Source of the DNA: Methanosarcinales archaeon
GTDB lineage: Archaea > Halobacteriota > Syntropharchaeia > Alkanophagales > Methanospirareceae
Assembly (NCBI GenBank): GCA_025464645.1
Contig: JAODGF010000134.1
Location: 1 to 6,682 of the forward strand
Length of the DNA: 6,682 nt
Reading direction: 5' to 3'
Shown here: piece after piece, positions 6,510 to 6,682 of the stretch
Numbering within the stretch: the stretch's first letter is position 1
Layout of the letters: each line of letters opens with the position of its first letter
Notes under the pieces: generated by a model
Databases searched by the model: none
Told to the model about the DNA's origin: nothing
What the model saw: the letters and a program-made list of their open reading frames with translations, nothing else
Made by a program: the position numbers and the translations under genes

Positions 6510-6554
6510 AAAAGCCAATATGGATAAGGTGCGCACCGCCTTCGGTTGGCTTTT
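6510..6554 (+). terminator. Candidate hairpin terminator or processing site after the operon
   Basis: A perfect 9-bp inverted repeat, AAAAGCCAA (6510-6518) and TTGGCTTTT (6546-6554), lies 7 nt after the RNase stop. The 27-nt loop holds further pairing options: AAGG (6526-6529) with CCTT (6539-6542), the palindrome GGTGCGCACC (6528-6537), or ACCG with CGGT (6535-6546). It ends in four T. Archaeal termination depends mainly on U-rich tracts, and this one is short, so it may instead be a processing or stabilising structure. Confidence 0.4.
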
Positions 6555-6578
6555 GAAGCATGAGGAAAGGGTGCATGC

Positions 6579-6682
6579 ATGGTAATATTATATACTTGGT
6601 TAAGTGACAACGATGATATGAGTTGGCATAAATTCTTATTCCCCATTTCAATGAAATCCAAGGAAAAGTTGAGTGACAACAA
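6579..6682 (+). CDS. Start of an unrecognised gene, truncated by the window end
   Basis: An ORF opens at ATG 6579 and runs off the window with no stop. It begins MVILYTWLSDNDDMSWHKFL and continues with FPISMKSKEKLSDN (34 codons visible). A strong AGGAAAGG site at 6563-6570 sits 8 nt upstream, which supports this start. In-frame ATG 6618 is an alternative: a TATA-like TTATATAC at 6588-6595 lies about 30 nt before it, the spacing expected for a short-leader archaeal transcript. The two choices conflict, since the TATA-like box falls inside the longer ORF. I do not recognise the protein. The Leu-Ser-Asp-Asn unit occurs twice (residues 8-11 and 31-34). Its frame is unrelated to the upstream RNase and the hairpin lies between, so it is probably a separate transcription unit. 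Confidence 0.45.
   Translation, partial: MVILYTWLSDNDDMSWHKFLFPISMKSKEKLSDN
6588..6595 (+). promoter_or_regulatory. TATA-like element
   Basis: TTATATAC within the A/T-rich stretch after the operon hairpin resembles the archaeal TATA box. It is about 30 nt before ATG 6618, a spacing that would give a leaderless or very short-leader mRNA for the truncated gene. There is no clear BRE purine pair. Confidence 0.3.

Noticed and set aside
6645..6657. ATTTCAATGAAAT, similar to the end of some archaeal CRISPR repeats
   Set aside because: A single 13-nt palindrome with no second copy at spacer distance; it lies in the coding start of the truncated gene.

Overview
This window looks like a piece of an archaeal chromosome. 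It carries an archaeal-type Elp3 that contains both its radical-SAM and acetyltransferase domains, a PAC2-family protein of the kind that works with archaeal 20S proteasomes, and a beta-CASP metallo-beta-lactamase RNase of the archaeal CPSF type. The coding style is dense, with a 1-nt gap and an ATGA overlap between genes, and the ribosome-binding sites are GGTGA/GAGG-like. An uncultured euryarchaeal lineage (for example ANME-1/Methanophagales or relatives) fits the protein style, but that is inference and no rRNA or other phylogenetic marker is present to settle it.

Left part (about 1-1410) is accessory and decayed. Reading 5' to 3': a minus-strand remnant of an AbrB/MazE-like antitoxin that has lost its start and C-terminal half (29-169); an intact Uma2-family (DUF820) PD-(D/E)XK protein (218-910); a small ORF (925-1188) that looks like an extracellular beta-sandwich protein with its middle missing; and a minus-strand fragment (about 1200-1410) that reads as coding and may be the front of a transposase. 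It lies in the same frame as the gene upstream of it, separated by two tandem stops.

Middle (1414-2233): a complete minus-strand glycerophosphodiester phosphodiesterase, then a 100-nt AT-rich divergent intergenic region with two short perfect inverted repeats, one on each side.

Right part (2234-6502) is a tight three-gene plus-strand operon: PAC2-family proteasome assembly/activator-like protein, Elp3 tRNA U34-modifying enzyme, and a beta-CASP RNase with a roughly 170-residue C-terminal extension. The set links protein turnover, tRNA wobble modification and RNA 3'-end processing or decay. After it comes a hairpin (6510-6554) that may end the transcript, followed by the first 34 codons of an unrecognised plus-strand gene that runs off the window.

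No CRISPR array, tRNA, rRNA or intact insertion sequence was found. No convincing wholly new system is visible. The best leads are the C-terminal tail of the PAC2 protein (ending Gly-Tyr-Val, HbYX-like), the unexplained extension of the beta-CASP protein, and the set of gene relics around the Uma2 gene.
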